A stretch of DNA of 64,000 bases, taken from positions 15,777,501 to 15,841,500 of the forward strand of contig NC_044578.1 in the NCBI RefSeq assembly GCF_901933205.1, given 5' to 3'. How positions within the stretch are numbered: position 1 is the first letter of the stretch; every line of letters begins with the position of its first letter. Below the pieces are notes generated by a model. It worked only from the letters and a program-made list of their open reading frames with translations, was not told where the DNA came from and made no database searches. Source of the stretch: Camarhynchus parvulus. Taxonomy: Eukaryota; Chordata; Aves; Passeriformes; Thraupidae. The translations under genes and the position numbers were made by a program. Below, piece after piece: positions 1 through 11,310 of this stretch.

Positions 1-2178
1 AAATAACCGTATGTATATTAGATAAATATATAGTTGGTTTCTGCCTCCCCTGAGTGCGAAGAGGAATGAATATATCACTTCCACTCTGACTCTGTTTATG
101 TGATGATGAAGTTGAGAGTTCCCATCCTTCTGTTTTATACCCTCTGAGATAGGGACATGCTTTGAATTATGTAATTTCTTTCTTTCTTTGCTCCTTCAGA
201 TGATCTTTCAATAGCTGCTGTGGTCGCCTCTCTCTCTGTCCACACAACAGAAAAATACAATACAGAAACCTTCTACTTTGACATTTCCATCAGGAATAAA
301 CTTCCCTGTATGCCTGCCCTTTGCTAACTTCCCACTTGTGTTTGAGTTTGCTTCAAAGAGTAAATAGGGAGCTGTTCCCAGAAGCACAAGCTCTCTTTGT
401 GAGAAACCACTCTACAAGCTAAAGGTAGTTTTTGAATCATGCCAGATTACAGTGTTTTTATATTACAATGAACTTTTTTCTATTGTTGCCATAGTAAGTT
501 AAAAATTAATTACTTATCTGGAAAGTGTTTAGGCAAGATATGTCCTTAGGAACATATCTTCTAATTTTATTTTTGAAGCAAGATCTGTGCTATAAATTGA
601 ACCATCTTTCTCTCTGTTGCCTTTTTTTGGGTAGTGATTTTCAGACTCCTTAGGTCTTACATGTCATTGTAACAGATTATATTGACCACAAATGATATGT
701 GCATATACAGTCCTTTAGCAATTTAAATACATTTTCTTCTAGAGAATTACCATAGAAAAAGGAGTGTTGTAGCAAAAAAAAAAATTCCTTCTGTATTTTA
801 GGCAAACCATGCTTTAGAAAGGTGAGACCAAGAGTAGAGGATGTGATTTGCTGGGCATCCTGTGCCTTATTCCCATGCAGTGGAGCATCTAAAGCCAGCA
901 GGACAAAGTGAATCAGGTCATAAATGCACAGGTTGGAGGTTATCTTGTTCAAAGCAGTAATTGCACTACCCAACACTTGCTAAGAAGCTGCTGTTTGCAA
1001 GGCAAATATTTTGTATCAAGCTATTACTGGGTTTGTTACGAGCTGTGGACACATAATAAAAAATGACTACAGTAATATCTTGATGATAGTCCCTACACTG
1101 ATCAACTGCAAATGATCTGATTAACAGTCAGCTGCTGATTCCCAGTTTAATTAATCCTGATGGGCTATTGATGCGCCACAACTGTTTGTCCTAATAATGA
1201 GGTTTGAAATTAGACTGCGACAAGCCACTTAGACAGCTGCCAAGGAAAATAATCATTTAGGAGAGGAGGGCGAGCAATGGAGACAGAGGCAGAGGAGGAA
1301 TGGCTGCTATTTGACAGAAAATTCACATGGCTGTGTCACATGTGTTTTATTTTTACATTTGGAGCACATTAACTGTACCAGCAGTAAGTGGTGACTGCGA
1401 GACACATAACTAGCTTTACAATTAAGAGTGCTACTTCTCATCAGTATGCAAAAGCTAAACATGAAACATGAAGTGTGTTAATAGCAGAATATATGTAGCT
1501 ACAGACCATTGAACAATTTAGGTCAGTCCTTTGCAATGTTTAATTAGACTAATATATCTGTTTGCAATTAATAACAGATGTGACAAGCTAATGTGTCCAT
1601 GTACTGACAAATTAACCTTTGCCCATCAGCTGCTCGGATCTGTGAGAAAAGTGCCATGTTTTGCCTCTGTTCAACTGAACCTAAATAAAATTGCAGGATA
1701 ATTATAAACATAAATGTTAATAGAATGTGCTTTCCATGGGAAGCAGAGACCAAAAGCAAGTATTTCTCAGCCAGGTCGTCGTACTGTACTTTACCACGTG
1801 TCAAAACCTGCAAATTATATTTTTCCATTTGTCTCAGTGCAATTAGTGTGTGGTTTGACAGATGCTAGTTCGATAGTCCTCACCGCCAGTAGACCTGGGA
1901 CATACCAGAAACCCTAAATTAATAGCCAGGATAAGAATGCTTCCATAGCCATACAATCTTTGGCTTTATTTGCTGTCTGCAAGCAAATGTGCCCTCAATT
2001 TGTGACAAGCCTTGCCACTGAAGTGACGTGGCAGACATGTCTGTCAGGACTTGGGCTGAGGCCATCAGCATATTCCAGACAAGTAATGGGAACATCTCTC
2101 ACCCCCTGGGCTGGTGGTCTGTTTGCATTTCCAATATCACCTCTCTATCATTCTCTTTCTCTCTCTCCTGCTCCCACC
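1..2178. other. Non-coding AT-rich sequence, no gene seen
   Basis: No open frame here gives a recognisable protein. The longest on the minus strand (99 codons, 677-976) has no flanking features that would mark it as an exon. The stretch ends in a pyrimidine-rich run (2141-2177). A possible conserved element at 1120-1300 is listed separately. Confidence 0.6.
1120..1300. other. Candidate conserved non-coding element
   Basis: This AT-rich stretch contains several TAAT-core motifs, including TTAATTAA near 1147, plus a CAGCTG E-box near 1235. It keeps three CpG dinucleotides (GATGCGCC, CTGCGACA, GGGCGAGC) in CpG-poor surroundings. Homeodomain and bHLH half-sites mixed with retained CpGs are typical of developmental enhancers. 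That is an inference from motifs; conservation cannot be seen here. Confidence 0.25.
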
Positions 2179-2470
2179 CCCTTATATATATTTTTTTTTT
2201 AATATGTATATAAAAATATATGTATCTTAAAATTATAGGCACCTCATATGTGTGTTATATATACATATTGTAGGCATCTTTCCCTGATTTGCATTAAGAT
2301 CTGTTTATAAACCCTTGTAACTGGTGGGACTTATTGAGATTGTGTTTGTATATGAGTATAAATGTATATATATATATATGCATGTGTGTATATATCCCAC
2401 ATTCATACACATATACAAACACATGTAAATGTCTGGGTACATATGTATACATGTATATGCCCTTGTCTAT
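2179..2470. repeat. AT-rich low-complexity tract with TA/TG runs
   Basis: The stretch is dominated by alternating pyrimidine-purine steps. The clearest part is a (TA)n run passing into TGCATGTGTGTATATAT at about 2363-2395. It is simple-sequence DNA that is likely to vary in length. No coding frame is supported. Confidence 0.7.
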
Positions 2471-3540
2471 TATTTATAGTAAAGGTACTTGCAAATAATA
2501 TTATAAGATTTTAAATACCATTAAGGGGTTCTTTTCCTCTAAATTTGATCTAAACTGCAACCTTTTTATCTCTAAAGTTTCAAAAGTGAGTGGCATGTTT
2601 GGGTGTTCCACATCTCCATGCTTACCACTTCTGCAAGATCAGCCTTTTTGGGCACATTGACATCTTGGCTTCCTTAAGTTCTCTCTGTTAATGGCTCTCA
2701 AAGAATAGATACTGACCTGGGCAGGCCCAGTACTTCCATCCTGAAAGTCTTGCTCTGCATTTTTGCATGCATGTTGATTAGGAACTAATGGCTGGCATCC
2801 CTGGAGGCCGCCCTTGTGCTGAGATGATATTAAACCTGTTGTGTGATTCAACGTGGCTTGTCTGTGGGAGTAACCAAGCCTGGGACCGCCCTGGGACCCA
2901 AGAGATAAGGCTCTGAAGTGCTGGGCACTCTGGGGGAACTTTCAGCACCCACTCTTGAAAGGTACTTTGCACTAATACCTGAAGTTTTGGTCCCATGATC
3001 AGCCCCATCTTTGGGTCATATTTATAGTATCACATCTGAGACTGAGTAGTAGCAAGTCATCAGCAGCCTAGAACTGGCAACAGGATTTGAAGAAAAACCC
3101 ATAAAAATAGGGCAACATTAAAACACAAAGGAGCTATCAATTATGTGTGCTACTGCTTCTTTGGACACTTGCTTTGTGCTGTGGAATATACACATAAGGA
3201 CTGGGTATATATTGACATCCCTCACCCAAATAAGTGTCAAGAGGTAAAGCATTATTATCTCTCAGCCATAAAACCACAGTCTCCACTCATTTTCCCTCCT
3301 AAAGGTCAGACATTCACAGCCTGCATGTACTGCCCCTAAAATGAATGCCACACTGTCATCAGCATTCAGCACCACAGCTGCAGAATAAAGGGAGCCCAGC
3401 CAGCCACATGAGAAAGAGGAGATAAAAAGAAACCAGAAAGCAAAAATAAAATGCCTTAAGTCTGTGCAGCAGACTTTTGCCCTCCCTCACTAATCAATTG
3501 TCCTCCTGGTGTTCGTTCTCTGCACCAAGTGACTGATGTG
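2471..3540. other. Non-coding sequence, no gene seen
   Basis: Short open frames on both strands look like chance frames and none is recognisable. A direct duplication of CCTGGGACC occurs near 2880-2900. The segment runs into the minisatellite at 3541. Confidence 0.6.
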
Positions 3541-3853
3541 GGATGGGCTGTGCAGAGAGCAGCAATCCCAAATACACATGGGATGGGCTGTGCAGAGAGC
3601 AGCAATCCCAAATGCACGTGGGATGGGCTGTGCAGAGAGCAGCAATCCCAAATACACATGGGATGGGCTGTGCAGAGAGCAGCAATCCCAAATGCACGTG
3701 GGATGGGCTGTGCAGAGAGCAGCAATCCCAAATGGGATGGGCTGTGCAGAGAGCAGCAATCCCAAATGCACGTGGGATGGGCTGTGCAGAGAGCAGCAAT
3801 CCCAAATGCACGTGGGATAGGCTGTGCAGAGAGCAGCAATCACCCAAATGCAT
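3541..3853. repeat. 40-bp minisatellite, about 8 copies, with E-boxes
   Basis: Eight units begin at 3541, 3581, 3621, 3661, 3701, 3735, 3775 and 3815. Each starts GGATGGGCTGTGCAGAGAGC and continues with AGCAATCCCAAAT. Unit 5 is 34 bp because it lacks CACGTG and its neighbour bases; the last unit is diverged (GGATAGG, inserted CAC). Units 1 and 3 end AATACACATG; units 2, 4, 6 and 7 end AATGCACGTG. The first four units therefore form two 80-bp dimers. The high identity suggests recent expansion. Because 40 is not a multiple of 3 and the unit has few stops, long frames stay open on both strands; these are artefacts of the repeat, not genes. Confidence 0.97.
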
Positions 3854-6499
3854 GGCACAACCCTGGCCTGTGCAGGCCAGAGCAGCAGTGAGGCACCCTG
3901 TAGCTCTTCCATGCAAAGAGCAAACAAGTGCTGCTTCCACAGCACAGAGGACTCATCCTCCTAAGCTCTGAGAGACCTTGAGACCTTTGTTCCCTTTCAC
4001 TCAATATAAGTTTTGTTTTGCAGTGAAATGTTTCTCTGCAAAAGCTGTCCTTAGCAAGGGGAGTGGAGGTGCAGAGCAGCAGGAGCCATGGGGGTGCTCC
4101 ACATGCCTCTTTCTGGCACCTCTCCTGCTGCCTTGGGCTCTGTTGATAAACCCTTATCAACAGATAAGGGATATATTCAGTGTGGACCATGGGCAGGGTT
4201 GTCACCCACCATGCTCCTCAGTGTTACAGCAGCAAGTCCCAGGACATTCCTACATCTTAAGGCCAAATATTCTATCCTGTAAACTGTGTCTTAAATCAAA
4301 TTTTTAAGTGAAATTACCAAATCACTTGAAATTCCGAATAGGCATTTTTTAATTCTACCTTGAAATTATTTTCTTTTTTTATTTTTTTTTTCTTTCTGAT
4401 CTGTTAGGAATATTCATCCTTCAAATTATAAATAAGTTTAGAAAGGTATGTAATCCGAATCAGGCAACAGCTTGACGTGCAGCTTGTTTTGACATATCAA
4501 CAGTCTGGGAGGAAGTAAGCAATCCACATCTTTCCCTCAAAGCTCTGATGTGAGGGCAGTAGAAGTGAGGGTAGAAGGAAGAGGCTGTGTGCTGAGAACT
4601 CCAGCATCACAGCTGGACATTTGCCCAGAAAGGAACAAGCCCTGTGACAGAAAATGCTGCCCAAAACTGTTTAGGTAGAGCCTATATGCCTGTTTATGGA
4701 AGAGCCATACAGAGCAGCAGCCAGAGTTTCAGGCCCTTGTTTCCCTTTCTGGCCTGAGTTTTGCTCTGTGTGTTTGGTGACAGGACAGGACAGGGCACAC
4801 TGGTGTGTGTTTCTCTCTCCAGAGCAGCAGAGGGGAAGAGCTCTCCGTGCTCAGGAGCTGGAAGTGCCCAGAGCATGACCTGCAGGGCACCTGTGCCAGC
4901 TACATTATGGGCTTGTCTCTTCAGGTTTGCTTTTAATAATTGTTCAACAGCTCATGTGTTTGAAGGAGGGAATAGATTTTGAGATTACTCCTGCCCCCTC
5001 TTTGCCCTGTGCATCCTTGGGAGCATGGCAGAAAGGTAGCTGCTGGCGCTCAGGGAAAAAAGAAGCGTAATGGATTGGAAAAGTGTATACTTTACTTTGA
5101 AAAGTTCATCCACGTGTTTCTGGGCAGTTAAGAAAAAAAAAAGAAATCTATAAATGCTACATAACTTTTTAATGAATATGGCCTTTAGTTAGGCTGAACT
5201 TCCAAAAATGGGTTTGAACCACTACAATACTGTATCCTGATAGATTCCTGTGTGGGGAAGCCTGTGTTTGTGTGCTTCCAGGAAACCACTGTCACAACTG
5301 TGTGTGAACCTGATAGCAGCAGATATAGAACCAATCATTTCTAAATGAAGTGTGAGGCTTTGGAGTGGATTTATCCCTCTCAGCCTAGTTCTGAAAGGCT
5401 CCTCGCCAGGGAGTGAGTGGTTTGCTGCCTTGTGGGGGCTGCTGAGGTGGGGGATGCACCTGAGACTGTTCCTGCAGGAAGCCAATACAGAGGTTTGGAA
5501 AGATGATCAGTTTAAAGCTGAAGAAAGCCCCTGTCCTTTGGGTTCCTGTCACATCAAATCTCCCCACAGAAGTGCCAAAGGTGGATGCTGTGTGCAGGAT
5601 CCCACCACAATGCCCAGTCCACATCCTGAACACTGGATACTCTCTTCTAAGTATTTAGGCAGCGAAGAGGAAATGAATGAAAATCTGATATTCAGCATAT
5701 ATGCAGGCATAACAGATAAGGTGGAATTAACTCTTGACTGTCATTCTTGCTATTTTACTTCAAAATGGGAGGCTTTTTATTATTTCTTCATGTGCACATC
5801 AACTTTTGTGTGTCTCATTGCAAGACTTGCTTCATTTCTCTGTAGAGCTACAATCAAAGGATACATGTATGAAGGGCCCAATAATTTTCAGAGATTTTTA
5901 TTTCAAGCCATTAAAGCTGAAATACATTACTCCCTTTCCAAAGCTTTCAGAAAATAAGCAGATGAAAGCTCTGGGCTTTCTGTTGTTCTTGTTCTTCCAC
6001 TTGTACAAATAACACATAATAACACCTGTATTCAAAAACTGGGGTTTTTGCCCTTTATATCCCAAACCAGTATAAATTGATGTGGTTCAGATCAGCTATT
6101 AAAAATTCCTCTCTACCTCTGCCTCAATTTATAGCAAAGCAATATGGCTCTGGTAGTCTGGTATTACGAATAAATGGTATTACTGCATAACCTATCATGT
6201 GAAATTAGATTCTCTATCAAAAACAAAAGTTTTAGCAGGATGAAATTATGATTCTGTGAGCAGGTCTCCTGCTCTGGCATCAACATTGATGCAAAATTGA
6301 TGAAACTTCCAAGTGAAATTGCATTGTTTGATCTTCACAGTCCTGGAATAACATAGCCTAAAGCTACAGTTTCTGTAAACTTACTTTGCACAAACGACTA
6401 AGCCAGTACTGATGTATTGACATAGCGCGCCCATGAATGACATTAGGGCTACTTAGAAAAGAGACAAAATAACAGCAAAAGAATGCAGCAATTGGTTCT
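3854..6499. other. Non-coding sequence with one 201-codon open frame
   Basis: The plus-strand frame at 5352-5957 is the longest in the window. Its translation shows no domain I recognise, no signal peptide and no repeats. A frame of this length is roughly what chance would give across six frames of 64 kb. A short (GACAG)3-like run lies near 4782-4796. No exon structure is evident. Confidence 0.55.
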
Positions 6500-6592
6500 G
6501 AAATTACCTTTTTCCAGTGAACCTCTCTGAAAAATTACCTTTTTCTGCTGAGTCTCACTCAAAAATTACCTTTTCCAACTGAAGCTCTCTCA
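6500..6592. repeat. Diverged tandem triplicate, ~30-bp unit
   Basis: Three adjacent units (about 6500-6530, 6531-6560, 6561-6592) each start AAATTACCTTTTTC or a close variant. Each ends with a CTCTCTGA/CTCACTCA/CTCTCTCA segment. Several substitutions separate the copies, so this is an old, decayed local duplication. Confidence 0.8.
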
Positions 6593-9500
6593 AAGTGCCT
6601 TGATGTTAAGCAATATAGTTTTTAGTTGAAAATGTCACAAGGCCATGAAAAGAAATTGATAGAAAATTTCAGGGTTCCTTGTTGATATTTGAAGCAGCCT
6701 GTGGATTTTTGTTCTGTAACACAGATCTTCTCTGCTGCGCTACCACTTTGATTTCCGTATTGCCCAAACCAGCATGTTTCTAGGCTTAATGGCTTCACCG
6801 GAAGGAATGTGAAGGTGATTTAGTTATTTCTGTGGAGGTGATGTTACCAGGAGAAAATTGCTAAACAGATGTCTTCTGAGGCCTTTACAAGTGCATACAA
6901 GGTGTTGGTTTGTTTTTAATAATGAATTAGAATAAATAATCTCTCACAATGTCTTTCTTTTTAATGCATCTGTAAATGCAATGGTGCTCTGATTGTCTGA
7001 ACTGCTTGATAGGTGCTCAGATATTTGTCTACGTATGTGGCTGACAGGAAACAGTGATCCAGAGCTCGTGGAAATCAATGGAAGGACTCCCACAGCATCA
7101 GCAGGCTTTAGTTCCAACCTGTAACTGGAAGTTAAGAGACCAGGTGACTGTCAGCAGGAATTTAGAGTGGAGGATTGCAAAGGCAGGGATCAGGTTTTTC
7201 TGTACTTGATAAGACTGAAGCCTCAGGCTGTTCATGCAGGTGGATCTGACACGGGTACACAGCCTCAGAGAACTGTGGCAGGCAAAAGAGGCTGTGTATT
7301 AGCAAAGCTGGGAGCCAGGAGACACCAAGATTTAAGGTATGGGCACCTGAATAAGATACCAAGAGACAGCTAGGAGGTAATTTTACAGTGCAGTGGCAGT
7401 AATTGCGTGTGTACAAATTCTTACTGTGGTACATGCAAAGTGAACTTCCTCTGAGGAGTGAGGTGCTGGGCATTTACTGAGGGTTTGAGCGTAGATGCAG
7501 GCAATTGCTGCAGAGGAGCTGCTCTCTGCTAGCTCCCAGCCTTGGAAGGAGCTCTCATTCTCATAGGGAGAATTCATCCCACTGCAACACTGTCTAAAAT
7601 AGCAATTAAAGTTCTCTCAATAGTCGATGGAGACAGAGAGACCCCACCAAGACAGAGAGACCCTGATCACAGAAGGGATGAAAATAGGAAGTGGTGGGCA
7701 TTCCAGCCGCCTGCATGGAGTCAACCTGCCGTGCTCCATCCCGTGCACAGTCCTCCACAGAGGTGGCTGTGCAGTACCCAGCTCTGGGGTTAACCTGGGA
7801 GATGCAGCCCTGCTGTGCACTGCTGTCCTCTTCCCAGCAGCCTGGCCAGCTCCTGAAGGAGCTGCCTTGAGGCAGCTCCCTCCTCCTGTTGAGAGTGGAG
7901 GGGCATCCAAGACAGCCATGAGTGGATGGGGCAGTTCCATCACAAAGATGTGGAACAAGGGCCTGGCTGCATGGATGCTCTGGGCTGATTGAATGAGCTG
8001 TGGATAGGAGATTGCCTCTGAAACACAGTGCAGCTCCAACAGCTTATGGAGACAGTGAGCAATGCCCTGCCCAGCAAAAAGGGAGAAACGCAGTCTTGGA
8101 CTGTGTAACTCCCCAAAGGACAGTGTTTCCAGCTGGATTTCACAGGAGGAAAGTTGTACACAAGTTGTGATTTTAAACATAAATTGTTTAAAACAGACAG
8201 GTGATAATTAGATACATTAATTAAGCACAAATGTACTAAAGATAATATTAAGAAGATTAGTTATGAATCCCTTTTGGTTGTGTATTGTGCTACAAAGGAA
8301 CAAGAACAATGCATTTAAGAGAGGATACTTGAGCATCAGCTATTGTCAGTCGATGAACACTGCAAGATCAGCTTTGAAGTTTATATTTAATTAATATATT
8401 GAGCCGATTTAGCCAGATAAAAGCCTACAGGAAGAACAAAATGCTCCTCATAGAAAAGTGCATCTTGTGTAAGTTTTCAAGGCTGTAGAATATGTTTATC
8501 ACAAGTTATGGCATTTCAAACTGATGCCTCTGAATTCCGGAAAAACACAAGATTAACCAGAACCCTAAAAAATGTGAAAAACTCACTGCTTCCCTTAGAA
8601 AATCTATCCAATACCTTCATTAATGTCATGTATATTGACTTAAATCATCAGTCAATGTTTTCTGCCTGTGGGTCTGACATTGTTACCAGGATTGTAACTA
8701 CAGCTGGCTGTAAATAGACAGTTGTGCACCGTGAAAGCATTTGAGGTTTCAGAATTTGTTATCAATATCTGTAACTGCAGAGGAATGAGCCCTTCTGTGT
8801 AATTGCATTAACTGAAGTTTAATGAAACTGATGGAGACATCCTTACACACTTTGGGCTGGATGTATGTGCCTTGCCAGAGGTGGAGCAGGGCTGGCTCTG
8901 CCACCTGGGTGCTGGTAGGAAGGTCACAAAGCATTTTTGCATAGTTTTGGAACTGGTTTCTACCTTTGCCAATCCTCCCTTAGCTCATGGAAGGCTTAGG
9001 GGGTTTCTCCAGCAGGGGTGAAAAGAAGGATGTGAATGTAAGTATTTATATTCACAGTATAACAGTAATTTACAGTATGCATACCCAGTAAGAACATCTG
9101 GCATGGGGTAAATCTTTTTGCTAGAGGATGCTAATTTTTATAAAAATCCTATTTTCTTGTGCTAGTCCAAATCTTTCTGGGTGCAAACAGTTTGCCAGGA
9201 CTGACGTGGGGAAGAAGGGTGCACCTCTCTACCTGTGGCTCAGGTAAGGAGCACTATGAAGCCCTTGAGCCCACAGACAGCAGTGACGGCTCCTCAAGGG
9301 TGATGCCAGCACAGGAGGGGCAGGTACCTGTGCAGAAGTGAGTGCTGTGCAGAGCAGGGTGCAGCGACAGCCAGGGAGCTGACAGAGGGAGGTTCACAAG
9401 CAAATCCTGCAGAAGACAGCCTCTGCACAATGTTAGTGTATGGGAAACCACATTGTGTCTTTTCCAAGCCCATCCTCTTCTTCTGGTCAGTAACACCCTT

Positions 9501-10050
9501 CAGTAGTTCCCTCTTCAGATTGTGCCATAATACCACATGCAGGTGTAAGTAAGTCTTTACAGGCCAAAAGGGTGATTTCTATGAAAATCTCTTACAAAGT
9601 AAAATAATGTAGCTACACCCCTTATCAGGCAGGGCAACAAATGTCCTACAGTTTTCCTGAAGGAAAGAGTACTCTGAATGTTTTCATTTAAAAGACATGG
9701 AATGTACCTCTTTTCAAATCAGCATCCATTTCAAAGGAGTCAGCTCTGGGATCCTACAGCCCAGACAGGTCTACCTGTGGCTCTGCCTCTGCTGAGCTCA
9801 GCTTTTGGGGCTGCATGTGGCCAACGTGCCCCAACAACTCCCAGAGGAAAGCTGATTTGTTGGAGGAATTGTCTTTTGTTAATCAGGAGACACAGGCCAG
9901 CTCTTTTAGCAATAATTAGCATGGTGCACTCGGGTATCCTGGCATAGAGAGATGAGATTTAACACTCAGTTACATTTCATGCTGAAACAAATCCATTACA
10001 ACCTTTGGAATTTAAATCGTTGCTACCCCATTAACCTGCTAATGGACGCA
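6593..10050. other. Non-coding sequence, no gene seen
   Basis: Open frames up to 187 codons (minus strand, 7617-8180) coincide with a moderately GC-rich patch at 7640-8000. They overlap frames on the other strand, and none is recognisable. A short direct repeat, GACAGAGAGACCC, occurs twice between 7630 and 7665. An ancient-repeat relic at 7065-7125 is listed separately. Confidence 0.55.
7065..7125. repeat. Relic of an ancient amniote interspersed repeat
   Basis: The segment GTGGAAATCAATGGAAGGAC followed by TCCCAC and CAGGCTTTAG resembles a high-copy old repeat group of sauropsid genomes. That group carries alternating 'AAATCAATGG' and 'CCATTGACTTCAATGG' blocks. I match it from memory of the family's look, not from an alignment, and do not assign a family name. 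Confidence 0.4.
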
Positions 10051-10188
10051 GGGTCACAGAATAATCTGAGTTGGAAGGAACCCAGAAGGACCATCAAGTC
10101 CAACTCTTGTGAATGGCTCAGACAGGTATCAAACCTGTGACCTTGGCATTATTGGCACCATGCTCTGACCAACAGGGCTCTCCTGTCT
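10051..10188 (-). mobile_element. TguSINE1-like SINE (tRNA-Ile head, CR1 tail)
   Basis: Read on the minus strand, the element begins at about 10188 with a degenerate A box (GAGCCCTGTTGG). It continues through an anticodon arm like tRNA-Ile(AAT) (TGGTGCCAATAATGCCAAGG) to a B-box-like GGTTTGATAC. A tail then matches the CR1 3' end (GTTGGACTTGATGGTCCTT, then TTCCAACTCAG and ATTCTGTGACC). This head-plus-tail design is that of TguSINE1, a passerine SINE mobilised by CR1. CpG decay in the B box suggests an old copy. No clear target-site duplication is seen. The tRNA part has mismatches in its stems and is not a functional tRNA gene. Confidence 0.85.
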
Positions 10189-10800
10189 ACAGTTGTACAA
10201 AAATCAAGGGGAGAAGTGTGATTTTGTGGACTTGGAAATCCATTTCTAATAAACAGGAGCTCTTTTTGGGAACTGAATTTTGAGCAAACCTGAATGCCAA
10301 GGGATAACTTTGCTGTTATTTTATAAAGATGGGCTGGGACTGAACACCTTGCACAGCTAAACCTCAGAGTGACTAAGAGCTGGAGATGCACAAGAAATGT
10401 GGGCTACAGCAGTGGAGGTTCCCCTTGCAGAATAGTTTAGGTAAGTACACTCCTATTTGAAATTTCTACAGGCTTATATGGACAGCAAAGCTATGATATT
10501 TCCTGTCCCATTATAATTTTATGTTCCTTAAAAATGAATACCTGAAGTACAGACCATAAAAGCAGGACTGAAATCATTAATAGGCCAGATAGGATACTAT
10601 CAAAGTGTCTGTGACTCCCCACATACATTAGTGGTGGAACTTGCTTTCCATAAAGAGCCCAGTAAAATAACTGCTCTCCAAACAAATCCTCCTAAACAAA
10701 ACGCTCAGCTTAAAGTCCAAATCCCCTGATGACTTTTTTTTTTTAACATCACATATTTTTTTGTGTTCTTTCAAGTGTTCCTGATGTTATTTTTCACCTT
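10189..10800. other. Non-coding sequence flanking the CpG island
   Basis: This is AT-rich unique sequence with no recognisable open frame. It ends in T-rich tracts around 10733-10763, and CpG density then rises sharply at 10801. If the CpG island is transcribed leftward, this would be first-intron sequence. Confidence 0.55.
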
Positions 10801-11280
10801 ACGAGACACGTCGTGCGCCTTTATCCTCCGTCATTTTGGCGGCTGTGTCAGTGCCTGGGCAGAAGTGACGCCTGTTTGCATTTTTGGTAGCTCACCTGCG
10901 CATCCAAGCTCCCACCCCACTCCGGTGTGAGGAGGAGGAGGAGAGCCGTGCCGAGTCCAGCCCGACAGAGGCTGAGGTTTGATCCCCCGTGCCGGAGCGG
11001 CCGCCGAGCCGTGCCCAGCGCGGGGCCATCCTGCGCGTCCCGGGGGTGCCGCTCCCGGGGGCGCCGCTCCCGGCGCTGGTTGGGAGCCCGCCGCTAGATG
11101 TCCCGTGGGTTAAGCGGAGCCCGGGAGCGCCGCACGGCGCCGGCCCGGCCCGGGGCGTTCGCGGGCTCGGGGCCGGGGGCGGGAGGGCGGGGAGGGAGCG
11201 GCGCTGGAGCCGGAGCTGGAGCCGGAGCGAGCAGCACGGGTGTGGGATGGAGAGCACCGCTCCCTCCAGCCGGGGAAGGA
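10801..11280. promoter_or_regulatory. Orphan CpG island, likely promoter
   Basis: A hand count gives about 43 CpG in 10981-11280 and eight more in 10801-10920, against near absence in the flanks. Two GC boxes (GGGGGCGGGA at 11175, GGGCGGGGA at 11185) suit SP1-family factors. An E2F-like TTTTGGCGG lies near 10835. Two adjacent 15-bp units (CGGGGGTGCCGCTCC at 11041 and a one-base variant at 11056) form a short tandem repeat. Unmethylated islands of this kind mark most vertebrate promoters. Splice-donor-like sites occur on both strands at the edges, so direction is uncertain. No recognisable protein starts here; a lncRNA or a 5' untranslated first exon fits best. Confidence 0.75.
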
Positions 11281-11310
11281 GCAGCTCCAAGGAGCTGCCC
11301 AGGCTGATTT
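10896..11310 (-). other. Possible first exon, leftward transcript
   Basis: On the minus strand the sequence GCGCAG|GTGAGC places a near-consensus splice donor at 10896/10895, at the downstream edge of the CpG island. A 149-codon frame (11341-10892) ends at the TGA inside the donor itself. Its predicted product is rich in Pro, Ser, Gly and Ala, as GC-rich DNA produces by chance, so non-coding exon 1 is more likely than protein. The start coordinate is only the approximate island edge. Confidence 0.3.

Noticed and set aside
3366..3384. REST/NRSF (RE1) site at TTCAGCACCACAGCTGCAG
   Set aside because: Only the left half-site matches; the right half lacks the GGACAGC pattern.
3456..3971. Six overlapping open frames of 94-151 codons on both strands
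   Set aside because: They are produced by the 40-bp minisatellite, whose unit has few stops and shifts frame each copy; the 'proteins' are one motif repeated in every frame.
10100..10188. tRNA-Ile gene on the minus strand
   Set aside because: The tRNA-like part has a degenerate A box, a mutated B box and mismatched stems, and continues into a CR1 tail; it is a SINE head.
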